From Pseudomonas sp. ADAK18 (GTDB taxonomy: Bacteria; Pseudomonadota; Gammaproteobacteria; Pseudomonadales; Pseudomonadaceae): a stretch of DNA of 64,000 nucleotides. Position 1 is the first letter of the stretch, and every line of letters starts with the position of its first letter. Where the stretch lies: contig NZ_CP052859.1 in the NCBI RefSeq assembly GCF_012935695.1, positions 289,001 through 353,000 of the forward strand, given 5' to 3'. Positions 45,442 to 54,417 of the stretch are shown one piece after another. A program made the translations under genes and the position numbers. The notes under the pieces were generated by a model that saw only the letters and a program-made list of their open reading frames with translations, was not told the origin of the DNA and did not search any database.

Positions 45442-46383
45442 ATGAGTAAAAACAGGTACCCCCGATTACTAGGCTTTTTGCCGCTGCTCGGCATGTTTTT
45501 AATGCTGGGAGGCTGCAAGTGGACCTTGCTGGACCCAAAAGGCCAGGTCGGTCTGGATCAACGAAACCTGATCATCACCGCCACCCTGCTGATGCTGTTG
45601 GTCGTGGTGCCCGTGATCATCATGACGTTCGCGTTCGCCTGGAAATACCGTGCCTCCAACACCAGCGCGACGTACGCGCCGAAGTGGTCGCACTCCACCA
45701 AGATCGAAATCGCGGTGTGGCTGGTCCCGATTCTCATCATCATCGCCCTGGGTTACATCACCTATAAGTCGACCCACGAGCTGGACCCTTACCGTCCGCT
45801 GGACTCCGACGTCAAGCCGATCAACATCGAAGTGGTCGCTCTGGACTGGAAGTGGCTGTTTATCTACCCGGACCTGGGTATTGCCACTGTGAACCAGATC
45901 CGGTTCCCGGAGAACACCCCGCTTAACTTCCGGATCACCTCCGATGCCGTGATGAACTCGTTCTTCATCCCTGCTCTCGGCGGCCAGATCTACGCGATGG
46001 CAGGCATGCAGACCCGCCTGCACCTGATCGCGAACGAGAAAGCTGAAATGGAAGGCATCTCCGCCAACTACAGCGGTGCTGGCTTCACCGGCATGAAATT
46101 CAAAGCGATCTCGACGAGCCAGGAAGACTTCAACGCCTGGGTAGCCGAAGTCAAGGCCGCACCTAAACAGCTTGATCAAGCTGAATACGAAGCCCTGGCC
46201 AAACCAAGCCAAAACAACCCAGTCGCCCTGTACTCCACGTACGAGCCGGACCTGTTTCAGAAAATCGTCGACAAGTACGAAGGTATGAAGCCAGGCAAGC
46301 CGATCGAGCACGAGAAGAAAGAAGTGGCCGCGGTTGAAGGTTCTGACACGGGCTCGAATTCAGCTGCTGGGGCAGAGGAGTAA
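45442..46383 (+). CDS. cyoA: Cytochrome bo3 ubiquinol oxidase subunit II
   Basis: A 313-residue lipoprotein subunit: signal peptide with lipobox LGGC (about residue 26), two transmembrane helices (about 45-65 and 88-108) and the periplasmic cupredoxin-like domain (VVALDWKWLFIYPDLGIATVN; FRITSDAVMNSFFIPALGGQIYAM) that lacks the CuA Cys ligands, as expected for a quinol oxidase. AGAGG precedes the ATG at 45442; an upstream in-frame start would spoil the signal peptide. First gene of cyoABCDE. Confidence 0.95.
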   Translation: MSKNRYPRLLGFLPLLGMFLMLGGCKWTLLDPKGQVGLDQRNLIITATLLMLLVVVPVIIMTFAFAWKYRASNTSATYAPKWSHSTKIEIAVWLVPILIIIALGYITYKSTHELDPYRPLDSDVKPINIEVVALDWKWLFIYPDLGIATVNQIRFPENTPLNFRITSDAVMNSFFIPALGGQIYAMAGMQTRLHLIANEKAEMEGISANYSGAGFTGMKFKAISTSQEDFNAWVAEVKAAPKQLDQAEYEALAKPSQNNPVALYSTYEPDLFQKIVDKYEGMKPGKPIEHEKKEVAAVEGSDTGSNSAAGAEE

Positions 46384-46386
46384 ACG

Positions 46387-48405
46387 ATGTTTGGTAAATT
46401 AAGTTGGGAAGCGGTCCCGTTCCACGAGCCGATTGTGATGGTGACTATCGCCATGATCGCACTCGGTGGTCTGGCGCTGGTCGCGGGTATCACCTACTTC
46501 AAGAAGTGGACCTACCTGTGGACTGAGTGGCTGACTTCGGTCGACCACAAGAAAATCGGCGTCATGTACGTCATCGTTGCCATGGTCATGCTGCTGCGTG
46601 GTTTTGCCGACGCCATCATGATGCGTACCCAGTTGGCCATGGCCACCGAGGGTTCGCCTGGCTACCTGCCCCCTGAACACTATGACCAGATCTTCACCGC
46701 CCACGGTGTGATCATGATCATCTTCATGGCGATGCCTTTCTTCACCGGCCTGATGAACCTTGCCTTGCCGCTGCAGATCGGTGCACGTGACGTTGCGTTC
46801 CCGTTCCTTAACTCCCTGAGCTTCTGGCTGCTGGTTTCCGGCGTTGTGCTGATCAACCTGTCCCTGGGCGTCGGCGAATTCGCCAAGACCGGTTGGGTTG
46901 CGTATCCGCCGCTGTCGGGCCTGGCTTACAGTCCGGGCGTGGGTGTGGACTACTACATCTGGGCGCTACAGCTATCAGGACTCGGGACGACATTGACGGG
47001 GGTCAACTTCCTGGCCACCGTCTTGAAAATGCGTACCCCTGGCATGAAGCTGATGGACATGCCGATCTTCACTTGGACCTGCACCTGGGCCAACGTACTG
47101 ATCGTCGCTTCGTTCCCGATTCTGGCTGCAACCATGGCGTTGCTGTCGCTTGACCGTTACCTGGATTTCCACATTTTCACCAATGAACTTGGTGGCAATC
47201 CAATGATGTACGTGAACCTGTTCTGGGCATGGGGTCACCCTGAGGTGTACATCCTGATCCTGCCAGCGTTCGGTATTTTCTCTGAAGTGATCTCGACCTT
47301 CTCCGGCAAGCGCCTGTTCGGTCACCACTCGATGATCTACGCCTCGGGCGCGATCTCGGTACTGGGCTTCATGGTTTGGCTGCACCACTTCTTCACCATG
47401 GGTTCGGGGGCCAGCGTCAACGCGTTCTTCGGACTGGCGACGATGCTGATTTCGATCCCGACGGGGGTGAAGCTATTTAACTGGCTATTCACCATTTACC
47501 ACGGTCGTTTGCGCATCACCAGCCAGGTTCTCTGGACCCTGGGCTTCATGGTGACCTTCGCCATCGGCGGCATGACCGGCGTACTGCTGGCCATCCCGGG
47601 TGCTGACTTCGTACTGCACAACAGCCTGTTCGTGATCGCTCACTTCCACAACGTGATCATCGGCGGCGCGGTATTCGGCTACATCGCAGGCTTCAGCTTC
47701 TACTTCCCGAAAGCGTTCGGCTTCAAGCTGCACGAAGGTTGGGGCAAGGCTGCATTCTGGTTCTGGATCTCGGGCTTCTTCGTCGCCTTCATGCCGCTCT
47801 ACGCTTTGGGCTTCATGGGCATGACCCGTCGTCTGAACGCCACCACCAACCCTGAGTGGGTGCCGTACCTGTACGTCGCCATGTTCGGTGCGGTGATGAT
47901 CGCTGTCGGTATCGCCTGCCAGTTGATCCAGCTGTATGTCAGCGTGCGTGATCGCAAGCTGAACGCCTGTGACTCCGGCGACCCATGGAATGCACACACC
48001 CTGGAATGGTCGACCTCCTCGCCACCTCCGTTCTACAACTTCGCTGTGTTGCCGAAAGCCAACAGCATCGATCCGTTCACTGAAGCCAAGGAAGACGGTA
48101 CTGCGTACCAGAAGCCGGCTCACTACGAACCGATCCACATGCCAAACAACACCGCCACTGGCGTTGTGATGGGCGCGCTGTTGACCGTGTTCGGTTTCGC
48201 GATGATCTGGCACATCTGGTGGCTGGCCATCGTGAGCCTGGTGGGCACCATCGGCTACTTCATCGTTCACGCTGCCCGTGATGACCAAGGCTACATGGTG
48301 CCGGTCGACGTGATCGAACGCATCGAAGCCGAGCAACACGCTCGCCTGGTTGCCGAGAAGAAGATCCCGGCCAACCGTGTTGAAACCTCGTTGGAACAGG
48401 CTTAA
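46387..48405 (+). CDS. cyoB: Cytochrome bo3 ubiquinol oxidase subunit I
   Basis: A 672-residue catalytic subunit with about 15 helices that reduces O2 to water and pumps protons. The haem-copper ligand motifs are visible: [13 protein letters not shown] (low-spin haem His), the CuB His-Tyr block [14 protein letters not shown], the His pair in WLHHFFTMG and the haem His pair in IAHFHNVI. It lies 3 bases after cyoA. Its length and the C-terminal extension match E. coli CyoB. Confidence 0.97.
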   Translation: MFGKLSWEAVPFHEPIVMVTIAMIALGGLALVAGITYFKKWTYLWTEWLTSVDHKKIGVMYVIVAMVMLLRGFADAIMMRTQLAMATEGSPGYLPPEHYDQIFTAHGVIMIIFMAMPFFTGLMNLALPLQIGARDVAFPFLNSLSFWLLVSGVVLINLSLGVGEFAKTGWVAYPPLSGLAYSPGVGVDYYIWALQLSGLGTTLTGVNFLATVLKMRTPGMKLMDMPIFTWTCTWANVLIVASFPILAATMALLSLDRYLDFHIFTNELGGNPMMYVNLFWAWGHPEVYILILPAFGIFSEVISTFSGKRLFGHHSMIYASGAISVLGFMVWLHHFFTMGSGASVNAFFGLATMLISIPTGVKLFNWLFTIYHGRLRITSQVLWTLGFMVTFAIGGMTGVLLAIPGADFVLHNSLFVIAHFHNVIIGGAVFGYIAGFSFYFPKAFGFKLHEGWGKAAFWFWISGFFVAFMPLYALGFMGMTRRLNATTNPEWVPYLYVAMFGAVMIAVGIACQLIQLYVSVRDRKLNACDSGDPWNAHTLEWSTSSPPPFYNFAVLPKANSIDPFTEAKEDGTAYQKPAHYEPIHMPNNTATGVVMGALLTVFGFAMIWHIWWLAIVSLVGTIGYFIVHAARDDQGYMVPVDVIERIEAEQHARLVAEKKIPANRVETSLEQA

Positions 48406-48408
48406 ACC

Positions 48409-49035
48409 ATGTCGAACTTAGTGACCAATGCTGGACACGCCCATGTCGATGACCATGGGCACGATGACCATCACCACGACTCGGGGCCAATGACCGTCTT
48501 CGGTTTCTGGCTCTACCTGATGACCGACTGCATCTTGTTTGCGTCGATCTTCGCGGTGTACGCGGTACTGGTAAACAACGTAGCGGGTGGCCCCTCGGGC
48601 CACGACATCTTCGAACTGCCTTACGTGCTCGGCGAAACCGCCTTGCTGTTGTTCAGCTCGATCACCTACGGCTTCGCCATGTTGGCCTTCTACAAGGGCA
48701 ACAAGAAAGGCGTCCTGAGCTGGTTGGCGCTGACCTTCCTGCTGGGCCTGGGCTTCATCGGCATGGAGGTCAACGAGTTCCACCTGCTGATCTCCGAAGG
48801 CTACGGCCCGCACCGCTCTGGCTTCCTGTCGGCGTTCTTCACGCTGGTAGGTACCCACGGCCTGCACGTATCCGCCGGTCTGCTGTGGATGGCGGTGATG
48901 ATGTATCAGGTCAACAAGCATGGCCTGACCAACACCAACAAGACTCGCCTGAGCTGCCTGAGCCTGTTCTGGCACTTCCTGGACGTGGTCTGGATCTGCG
49001 TCTTCACCGTTGTCTACCTGATGGGGACTCTGTAA
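48409..49035 (+). CDS. cyoC: Cytochrome bo3 ubiquinol oxidase subunit III
   Basis: A 208-residue inner-membrane subunit with five helices and a His-rich N-terminus ([17 protein letters not shown]). It stabilises subunit I and is part of the proton-pumping complex. The conserved Glu in [10 protein letters not shown] and the C-terminal [19 protein letters not shown] are typical. It is 3 bases after cyoB; its TAA shares a base with the ATG of cyoD. Confidence 0.96.
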   Translation: MSNLVTNAGHAHVDDHGHDDHHHDSGPMTVFGFWLYLMTDCILFASIFAVYAVLVNNVAGGPSGHDIFELPYVLGETALLLFSSITYGFAMLAFYKGNKKGVLSWLALTFLLGLGFIGMEVNEFHLLISEGYGPHRSGFLSAFFTLVGTHGLHVSAGLLWMAVMMYQVNKHGLTNTNKTRLSCLSLFWHFLDVVWICVFTVVYLMGTL

Positions 49036-49370
49036 TGGCTAATGCACATTCCCATGACAGCCATGATGATAGTCACGGCAGCGTTAAGTCGTACGCCATT
49101 GGCTTCATCCTGTCGGTCATCCTGACGCTGATCCCGTTCGGCCTGGTGATGTACCCGACCTTGCCGAAATCGATCACCTTGATGATCGTTCTGGCGTTCG
49201 CGGTGATTCAGGTTCTGGTTCACCTGGTGTACTTCCTGCACCTGGACCGTTCGAAGGCTCAGCGCGATAACGTGATTGCGTTCGTGTTCGCAGGTTTGGT
49301 AATCCTCCTGCTGGTTGGCCTGTCGGTATGGATCATGTTCAGCATCCATACGTTCATGATGGCGAAGTGA
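49035..49370 (+). CDS. cyoD: Cytochrome bo3 ubiquinol oxidase subunit IV
   Basis: A 111-residue subunit with three helices (about 20-40, 48-68, 80-102) and a His/Asp/Ser-rich N-terminus ([12 protein letters not shown]). It assists CuB assembly in subunit I. The ATG overlaps the cyoC stop by one base, so I use it in preference to a longer out-of-family frame. Confidence 0.95.
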   Translation: MANAHSHDSHDDSHGSVKSYAIGFILSVILTLIPFGLVMYPTLPKSITLMIVLAFAVIQVLVHLVYFLHLDRSKAQRDNVIAFVFAGLVILLLVGLSVWIMFSIHTFMMAK

Positions 49371-49381
49371 GGTAAGACCCG

Positions 49382-50269
49382 ATGTCGCTTAAGCACTTTA
49401 TCCAAATCACCAAACCGGGGATCATTTTCGGTAACGTGCTTTCTGTGGCAGGCGGCTTCTTCCTGGCCTCCAAGGGACATGTCGATCTGGCCATTTTCCT
49501 GGCCGCGATGATTGGCACGTCCCTGGTGGTAGCTTCCGGTTGCGTGTTCAACAACTGCATCGACCGCGACATCGACATCAAGATGGAGCGCACCAAGAAT
49601 CGTGTGCTGGTCCAGGGCCTTATCTCCCTGAAGCTGGCACTGATCTTCGCGACCGTCCTGGGTGTTGCCGGTGTAGTGTTGTTGTACAAGGTGGCCAATC
49701 CGTTGGCGGCGCTGTTTGCCGTGATCGGCTTTGTCATCTACGTCGGCCTCTACAGCCTGTACCTCAAGCGCAAGTCGGTTCACGGCACGCTGGTGGGCAG
49801 TCTGTCGGGGGCGATGCCGCCGGTGATTGGTTATGTGGCTGTGACCAATAGCTTCGACATGGCCGCGCTGGTGCTACTGGTGATGTTCAGCCTGTGGCAG
49901 ATGCCGCACTCTTACGCCATCGCGATCTTCCGTTTCAACGACTACCTGGCGGCTTCGATTCCGGTATTGCCGGTCAAGCGCGGTATCCAGGTCGCGAAGA
50001 AACACATCCTGCTCTACATCCTGGCCTTCCTCGTGGCGACCTTGATGTTGACCTTCAGTGGCTACGCTGGCATGAGCTACCTCGCCGTCGCGGCTGCCAT
50101 GGGCATGTACTGGTTGTACATGGCCTGGACCGGCTACAAGGCGGTGGATGACACCGTCTGGGCGCGCAAGCTGTTCGTGTTCTCGATCTTCACCATCACC
50201 GCCTTGAGCGTGATGATGTCCCTGGATTTTCGGGTGCCGAGTGAACTGCTGGTGACCTACGCACACTGA
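49382..50269 (+). CDS. cyoE: Protohaem IX farnesyltransferase (haem O synthase)
   Basis: A 295-residue UbiA-family prenyltransferase with about nine helices that farnesylates haem B to haem O for subunit I. The first Asp-rich motif is [18 protein letters not shown] (about residues 54-71) and the second region is [24 protein letters not shown]. It ends the cyoABCDE operon 11 bases after cyoD. Its terminator lies at the border of an insertion sequence. Confidence 0.96.
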   Translation: MSLKHFIQITKPGIIFGNVLSVAGGFFLASKGHVDLAIFLAAMIGTSLVVASGCVFNNCIDRDIDIKMERTKNRVLVQGLISLKLALIFATVLGVAGVVLLYKVANPLAALFAVIGFVIYVGLYSLYLKRKSVHGTLVGSLSGAMPPVIGYVAVTNSFDMAALVLLVMFSLWQMPHSYAIAIFRFNDYLAASIPVLPVKRGIQVAKKHILLYILAFLVATLMLTFSGYAGMSYLAVAAAMGMYWLYMAWTGYKAVDDTVWARKLFVFSIFTITALSVMMSLDFRVPSELLVTYAH

Positions 50270-50289
50270 GTGGTAACGCAGTCAAAAAG

Positions 50290-50316
50290 CCCCGCCTTCG
50301 AGAGAAGCGCGGGTTA
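50290..50316 (+). terminator. cyoE terminator, apparently interrupted by the IS element
   Basis: The hairpin CCCGC-CTTC-GAGA-GAAG-(C)-GCGGG (50291-50313) is preceded by AAAAAG, but only two T residues follow before the IS left end. The sequence right of the IS (51669 on) begins AGATTTTTTATT, which would supply the missing T tract if rejoined. Confidence 0.55.
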
Positions 50317-50389
50317 ATGAGATGGTCACCCCCAACACCCTGTGAGGGCTACGCTTTCACGGGGTGTTTTGTTTTCGGAGGCCATCATC

Positions 50390-51415
50390 ATGAGCGAGTC
50401 AGCACTGATCGGTATCGATCTCGGCAAACATACTTTCCACCTGCACGGCCAGGATAAGTCGGGCTGTGAGGTGTTTCGCAAAAAATGCTCACGGACGCAA
50501 ATGATGCAGTTTTTCGGCAACTCGCCGAGCTGTATCGTGGTGATGGAGGCCTGTGCGGGGTCGCACTATGTTGCTCGTCAGTTGGCGGCAATGGGGCACA
50601 CGGCCAAGCTGATTTCTCCGCAGTTCGTTAAGCCCTTCGTCAAGGGCAATAAAAACGACTTTGTCGACGCTGAGGCAATCTGCGAAGCCGCTTCGCGCCC
50701 ATCTATGCGCTTCGTCACGCCTAAAACCGAATCCCAGCAAACCCTGTCCGTGCTACACCGGATGCGCGAATCGCTGGTGCATGACCGCACCAAAACGGCT
50801 AATCAGATGCACGGTTTCCTGCTGGAGTTTGGGATCAGTCTGCCCAAAGGGTTGGCCATCATGAAGCGTCTGGCGAGCGCCTTGGCCGAGCATGAATTAC
50901 CCGTTCGTCTGACGATATTGTTGCAACGCCTGCACGACCACTTTGCCTACCTGGATGAGCAAATCAAGGTCTTGGACAAAGAGCTGGCGGGCCAACTGGC
51001 CGACGATGATCTGGGCAGTCGTTTGCTGAGTCTTCCATGTGTCGGCCCGATCACCGCCAGCCTGCTGGCTGTAGAAATGGGCGACGGCAAGCAGTACCGA
51101 TGCAGTCGGGACTTTGCCGCCTCAGTGGGCTTGGTGCCCAGACAGTACAGCACCGGTGGCAAGGCCAACTTGCTGGGAATCAGCAAGCGTGGTGACAAGC
51201 ACCTGCGACAACTGTTGGTGCAGTGTTCCAGGGTCTATATGCAAAATCTGGAGCACCAAAAAGGCGCCTTGGCCGATTGGGTGCGCTCATTGCTAAGTCG
51301 ACGACATTCGAATGTCGTGGCCTGTGCCCTGGCTAACAAACTGGCGCGTATCGCTTGGGCGATAGCCGCTCACCATACGCAATATGAAGCAGGGCCAGAC
51401 GCCTTGAACGCCTGA
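50390..51415 (+). CDS. IS110/IS1111-family transposase
   Basis: A 341-residue DEDD transposase. N-terminal RuvC-like domain: Asp in IGIDLGKHTF, Glu in VVMEACAGSHY, and the paired Asp in KNDFVDAEAI. C-terminal transposase_20 domain: PCVGPITASLLAVEMGDGKQYRCSRDFAASVGLVPRQYSTGGKANLLGISKRGDKHLR, with the Ser of YSTGGK being the conserved candidate nucleophile. GGAG precedes the ATG at 50390. All key residues are present, so the element may be active. Family members use an element-encoded guide RNA to choose their target. Confidence 0.93.
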   Translation: MSESALIGIDLGKHTFHLHGQDKSGCEVFRKKCSRTQMMQFFGNSPSCIVVMEACAGSHYVARQLAAMGHTAKLISPQFVKPFVKGNKNDFVDAEAICEAASRPSMRFVTPKTESQQTLSVLHRMRESLVHDRTKTANQMHGFLLEFGISLPKGLAIMKRLASALAEHELPVRLTILLQRLHDHFAYLDEQIKVLDKELAGQLADDDLGSRLLSLPCVGPITASLLAVEMGDGKQYRCSRDFAASVGLVPRQYSTGGKANLLGISKRGDKHLRQLLVQCSRVYMQNLEHQKGALADWVRSLLSRRHSNVVACALANKLARIAWAIAAHHTQYEAGPDALNA

Positions 51416-51655
51416 CCCCGCGGTTGTTGCAGTACCACGATTCACCTTCAGGTTTTGCGATAGCTGAACAACAGATGATGTGAACGGCACACCGGCCTGG
51501 CGAAGATCCTGACATAAAAATCGGCTTCAGAAGCCGACGGGTTTTTAAGGATCGTCAGGCGCGACTCTCATCGTGGCGCTGGGGCATGCCCCAAACAGAC
51601 GCCGGATAGATTTAAGCAAGCCAACCACACCACCCGTTAATCAGTATTGCAAAAA
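51416..51655 (+). ncRNA. Candidate guide (bridge/seek) RNA region of the IS element
   Basis: The 240-base non-coding arm downstream of the transposase is where IS1111-group elements encode their target-selecting RNA. It contains a TCGGCTT/AAGCCGA hairpin followed by CGGGTTTTT (51521-51546), a GGGGCAT/ATGCCCC-type stem near 51580-51595, and GTTAATCAG at 51636-51644, one base different from GTTAATGAG just outside the left repeat. RNA boundaries cannot be set from sequence alone. Confidence 0.45.
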
Positions 51656-51678
51656 TGGGGGTGACCATAGATTTTTTA

Positions 51679-51708
51679 TTGAGTGCGCTGCCGTGGGCCG
51701 TTTAAAAT
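51679..51708 (+). promoter_or_regulatory. Candidate promoter of queC
   Basis: TTGAGT (51679-51684) and TAAAAT (51703-51708), 18 bases apart, lie 11 bases outside the right IS repeat and 36 bases before the queC start. Confidence 0.5.
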
Positions 51709-51744
51709 GTTGAAATGACCCCTATTAATGCAGGAAGCAGAAAG

Positions 51745-52437
51745 ATGAAGAAAAAAGCCGTTATCGTTTTCAGTGGCGGACAGGATTCAACGACCTGCTT
51801 GATCCAGGCGCTGCCTCTGTACGATGAAGTGCACTGTATTACGTTTGATTATGGCCAACGCCATATCGCTGAAATTGAAGTCGCACAGAAGCTCTCAAAA
51901 CAACTTGGGGCAACCGTGCATAAAGTACTGGATACCTCCTTGTTGAACGAGTTGGCGATCAGCAGCCTGACCCGCGATAACATTCCGGTGCCGACTGTGA
52001 ACAGTTCAGGCGAAAGTCTGCCAAGTACTTTTGTGCCGGGAAGAAACATTCTGTTTTTAACCCTGGCGTCTATTTATGCCTACCAAGTACAGGCTGAGAC
52101 GGTCATCACCGGTGTGTGTGAAACCGACTTCTCTGGCTACCCGGATTGCCGGGATGAGTTTGTCAAAGCGCTGAATAAAGCCCTTCAACTGGGCATGGAA
52201 TATAACGTGCGCCTTGAAACACCGCTGATGTGGCTGAACAAGGCAGAGACATGGGCGTTGGCTGATTACCACAACCAGCTGGACTTGATTCGTGATCAGA
52301 CGCTGACCTGCTACAACGGCATTATCGGCAGTGGCTGTGGCAACTGCGATGCTTGTAATCTTCGCGCTAAAGGCTTGAACGAATATCTGGAAAATAAAAC
52401 AGAAGTCATGCGCAGCTTGAAAAATAAACTGGCCTGA
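51745..52437 (+). CDS. queC: 7-cyano-7-deazaguanine (preQ0) synthase
   Basis: A 230-residue ATP-dependent enzyme that makes preQ0 from 7-carboxy-7-deazaguanine. The PP-loop [10 protein letters not shown] (about residues 9-18) and the C-terminal zinc site with four Cys ([16 protein letters not shown]) are intact. The ATG at 51745 follows AGGAAG; an upstream ATG adds 10 residues. Its neighbours are an IS element and a VUT transporter instead of queE or tol-pal genes, the usual pseudomonad context, so it may be an acquired or second copy; this cannot be tested in the window. Composition is somewhat AT-richer than the flanks. Confidence 0.92.
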   Translation: MKKKAVIVFSGGQDSTTCLIQALPLYDEVHCITFDYGQRHIAEIEVAQKLSKQLGATVHKVLDTSLLNELAISSLTRDNIPVPTVNSSGESLPSTFVPGRNILFLTLASIYAYQVQAETVITGVCETDFSGYPDCRDEFVKALNKALQLGMEYNVRLETPLMWLNKAETWALADYHNQLDLIRDQTLTCYNGIIGSGCGNCDACNLRAKGLNEYLENKTEVMRSLKNKLA

Positions 52438-52448
52438 TAGAGTCGGCT

Positions 52449-52480
52449 GCCAATGGGTTTATGTTATTGAACCCATTGGC
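52449..52480. terminator. Hairpin between convergent queC and the VUT transporter gene
   Basis: An 11-bp perfect stem (GCCAATGGGTT 52449-52459 with AACCCATTGGC 52470-52480). T tracts are weak on both sides, so termination is likely but not certain. Confidence 0.55.
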
Positions 52481-52490
52481 TTGAAAATGA

Positions 52491-53387
52491 TCAGGTGGCT
52501 TGTTGTTGGGCTTGGCTGTCGCCCGTTATATACCGTTTGAACAGTGAACGGGCGCCGTAGGCAGGCAGGATATTGAAAAAGGCAAAGCAGACTTTTATCG
52601 CGATCTGCACATAAATCATGTTGAGGATGTCACTGGTTTGCATGGCGCCGTAGAAGGCGATGAAGCAAAACAGGAAGCTGTCGATAATGACCGCAAACAA
52701 TGTGCTCAGGAATATGCGTAAAAACAGGTACCTGGAATTGGTCAGTTCCTTGATTTTGCACAGCAGGTACGAGTTTATATTTTCTGAAACAAGAAACGAA
52801 ACCGAGGATGCGATCAACACCGACGAGACTTGAACGATCACGTCGTTATAGGGGCCGTCGAGCTTCCAGCCGGGCAAGCCGGGGAGGAAGGTCGAGCCAT
52901 AGAGCAGGATGATAATCATAGCGTTGCTGGCAAACGCAAACAGGATGGCCCTTCTCGCCAGCCTCAGCCCGAACTGCTCGTTCAGCAAATCAACGATCAG
53001 GAATGTCAGGGGGTAGAGAAAGGTGCCCGGAGTCACAATGATATCGAGCGATTCCAGATAAATGGGCTTTGTCGCGGCAATACTGGTAAAAATATAAAAT
53101 GTAAAAAGCAGCAGGTTCAGGATGATATAAATCATCCATGAGTTTTCATGCCGGTCATTTATATCGTAGGCAGTCAGTGTTTCGCCTTGAGAATAGAGTT
53201 TCTTATACAAGTTCTTAATTTCCGTTTTATTTAAATTGTCCATTATTTCACTGTTTACTACTTCGCTCAGTTTTATCCTGATTATCTTGCCGGTGGCGAT
53301 GATCATGATGACGGCCAAACTCTTGTCATTTTCGAATCCCAGCAGTTTGTATTTGCTGTTTTCGATGTCACCTTCATACGCCGTCAT
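52491..53387 (-). CDS. VUT-family (YhhQ-like) queuosine-precursor transporter with extra N-terminal domain
   Basis: A 298-residue protein. Residues about 95-290 form six hydrophobic helices matching the VUT/YhhQ family (PGTFLYPLTFLIVDLLNEQFGLRLARRAILFA; SYLLCKIKELT), which import queuosine precursors such as preQ0 and preQ1. Residues 1-94 are a soluble extension (MTAYEGDIENSKYKLLGFEN ...) not found in ordinary YhhQ of about 220 residues. The ATG at 53387 has a GAGGAG site and overlaps the end of the regulator gene by 14 bases. Lower GC than the rest of the window suggests horizontal origin. Confidence 0.8.
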   Translation of the reverse strand: MTAYEGDIENSKYKLLGFENDKSLAVIMIIATGKIIRIKLSEVVNSEIMDNLNKTEIKNLYKKLYSQGETLTAYDINDRHENSWMIYIILNLLLFTFYIFTSIAATKPIYLESLDIIVTPGTFLYPLTFLIVDLLNEQFGLRLARRAILFAFASNAMIIILLYGSTFLPGLPGWKLDGPYNDVIVQVSSVLIASSVSFLVSENINSYLLCKIKELTNSRYLFLRIFLSTLFAVIIDSFLFCFIAFYGAMQTSDILNMIYVQIAIKVCFAFFNILPAYGARSLFKRYITGDSQAQQQAT

Positions 53388-53976
53388 TAAATCTCTCCTC
53401 AATGATATCGCCGACGACACACATGCGCTCTGAGCTAACCCACGCGTCATTCGTGATAAACAGTCTTTTTGTTATTCTGTCGTACACCAGCTTTTCCTTG
53501 TCGTCACTCGACGCGCCTTTTTGTATGATCAACAGGTCGCCGGGCTCGTTTACTCCGCTGATTTCGTTCTCTAAAAGTACCGCGATCAAATTGTAGGATG
53601 TGCCGAAGTAGTAGGTCAGCGGGTAAAGGGTAGCCAGCTCGCCAATTCGTTTGTCCATGCTTGAAATAACCAAGCTTTCTTTGATGATCGGGACGGCCGC
53701 CGGGTTCATATTGCCTTGCAGGGAAATACTGCCTTCGATTATCTCTTTCTCTTCAAAGTCGACGGTTTCTATCTCCGAGTAAGACACTCCAAAAAAATCA
53801 GAAATTTTGCGAATGGTCGACTGTTGTACATTGACTACTTTGCCTTCCAGAATGTTATAGATAGTGGTTCTGGTCAGGCCGCTGGAATTGCACAAAGACA
53901 GCTGCGTCTCTCCGCGACTTTTTATCAAGTACTTAATGTTGCTCTTCAAGTACTCGGTTCTTTCTCTTTTGTGCAT
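53374..53976 (-). CDS. XRE-family regulator with S24-like C-terminal domain
   Basis: A 200-residue protein with an N-terminal XRE helix-turn-helix (TQLSLCNSSGLTRTTIYNILEGKVVNVQQSTIRKISDFFGVS, about residues 25-68) and a C-terminal beta-rich domain (LIAVLLENEISGVNEPGDLLIIQKG ... VVGDIIEERF) shaped like the LexA/CI S24 fold but without an obvious Ser-Lys protease pair. The ATG at 53976 follows a GGTGGG site. It is upstream of and overlaps the VUT transporter gene, so it probably regulates that operon. Clearly AT-rich codon use. The S24 reading is inference. Confidence 0.75.
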   Translation of the reverse strand: MHKRERTEYLKSNIKYLIKSRGETQLSLCNSSGLTRTTIYNILEGKVVNVQQSTIRKISDFFGVSYSEIETVDFEEKEIIEGSISLQGNMNPAAVPIIKESLVISSMDKRIGELATLYPLTYYFGTSYNLIAVLLENEISGVNEPGDLLIIQKGASSDDKEKLVYDRITKRLFITNDAWVSSERMCVVGDIIEERFNDGV

Positions 53977-54417
53977 CAAATGCCCACCATTTCCTTATAG
54001 TCGTGACACGTCGAGTTTTTACAGCGCTCGCACCCTGGAGGGGCATTCAATGCTCGACGCAAATCTGGGCGATCAAATCGTGGGGAAGTCCGATTCGGGT
54101 TTGCGTTTCAGGAGGCACCGCAGACGGAAGTGTTGCATGCACCCGCTATAAGAATAAAGGCCCGGGTACTCGCCGTCATGGCGTCCCTGGGTGAACGGCC
54201 CGCGCCAACCCATGGAAAACTGCCGGCCTGCCAGTGATCGTAAATCCCTTGATCAGGCAGAAAGCATCATTTTATTTGGAAAGTGTTTAATTTTCTGTTT
54301 AATTGCCCTGCGTAGGGTGCAGTCTGCACCAAGGCTTCATACGCACACACGAACGTGAAACCCAGGAAAGCGTGCGGTCGTTCGTAGCACGCAATCACCA
54401 AGGAAGGGGCACAGAAA
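53977..54417. other. Divergent intergenic region between the XRE gene and the SHMT-like gene
   Basis: About 440 bases with no supported coding frame. It changes from GC-rich (54010-54240) to AT-rich (54250-54310). It presumably holds both promoters. I looked for glycine, tetrahydrofolate, SAH and preQ1 riboswitch cores and did not recognise one. Confidence 0.45.

Larger units (their letters stand above)
50322..51668 (+). mobile_element. IS110/IS1111-family insertion sequence
   Basis: About 1.35 kb bounded by perfect 13-bp inverted repeats: ATGGTCACCCCCA (50322-50334) and TGGGGGTGACCAT (51656-51668). It carries one intact transposase and a 240-base non-coding right arm. In the IS1111 subgroup such repeats are sub-terminal, so the true ends may lie a few bases outside. 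No target duplication is evident, as usual for the family. The element sits between cyoE and queC, in the cyoE terminator. Confidence 0.88.

Noticed and set aside
53977..54417. Riboswitch upstream of the SHMT-like gene
   Set aside because: I could not match the conserved cores of glycine, tetrahydrofolate, SAH or preQ1 riboswitches by eye.
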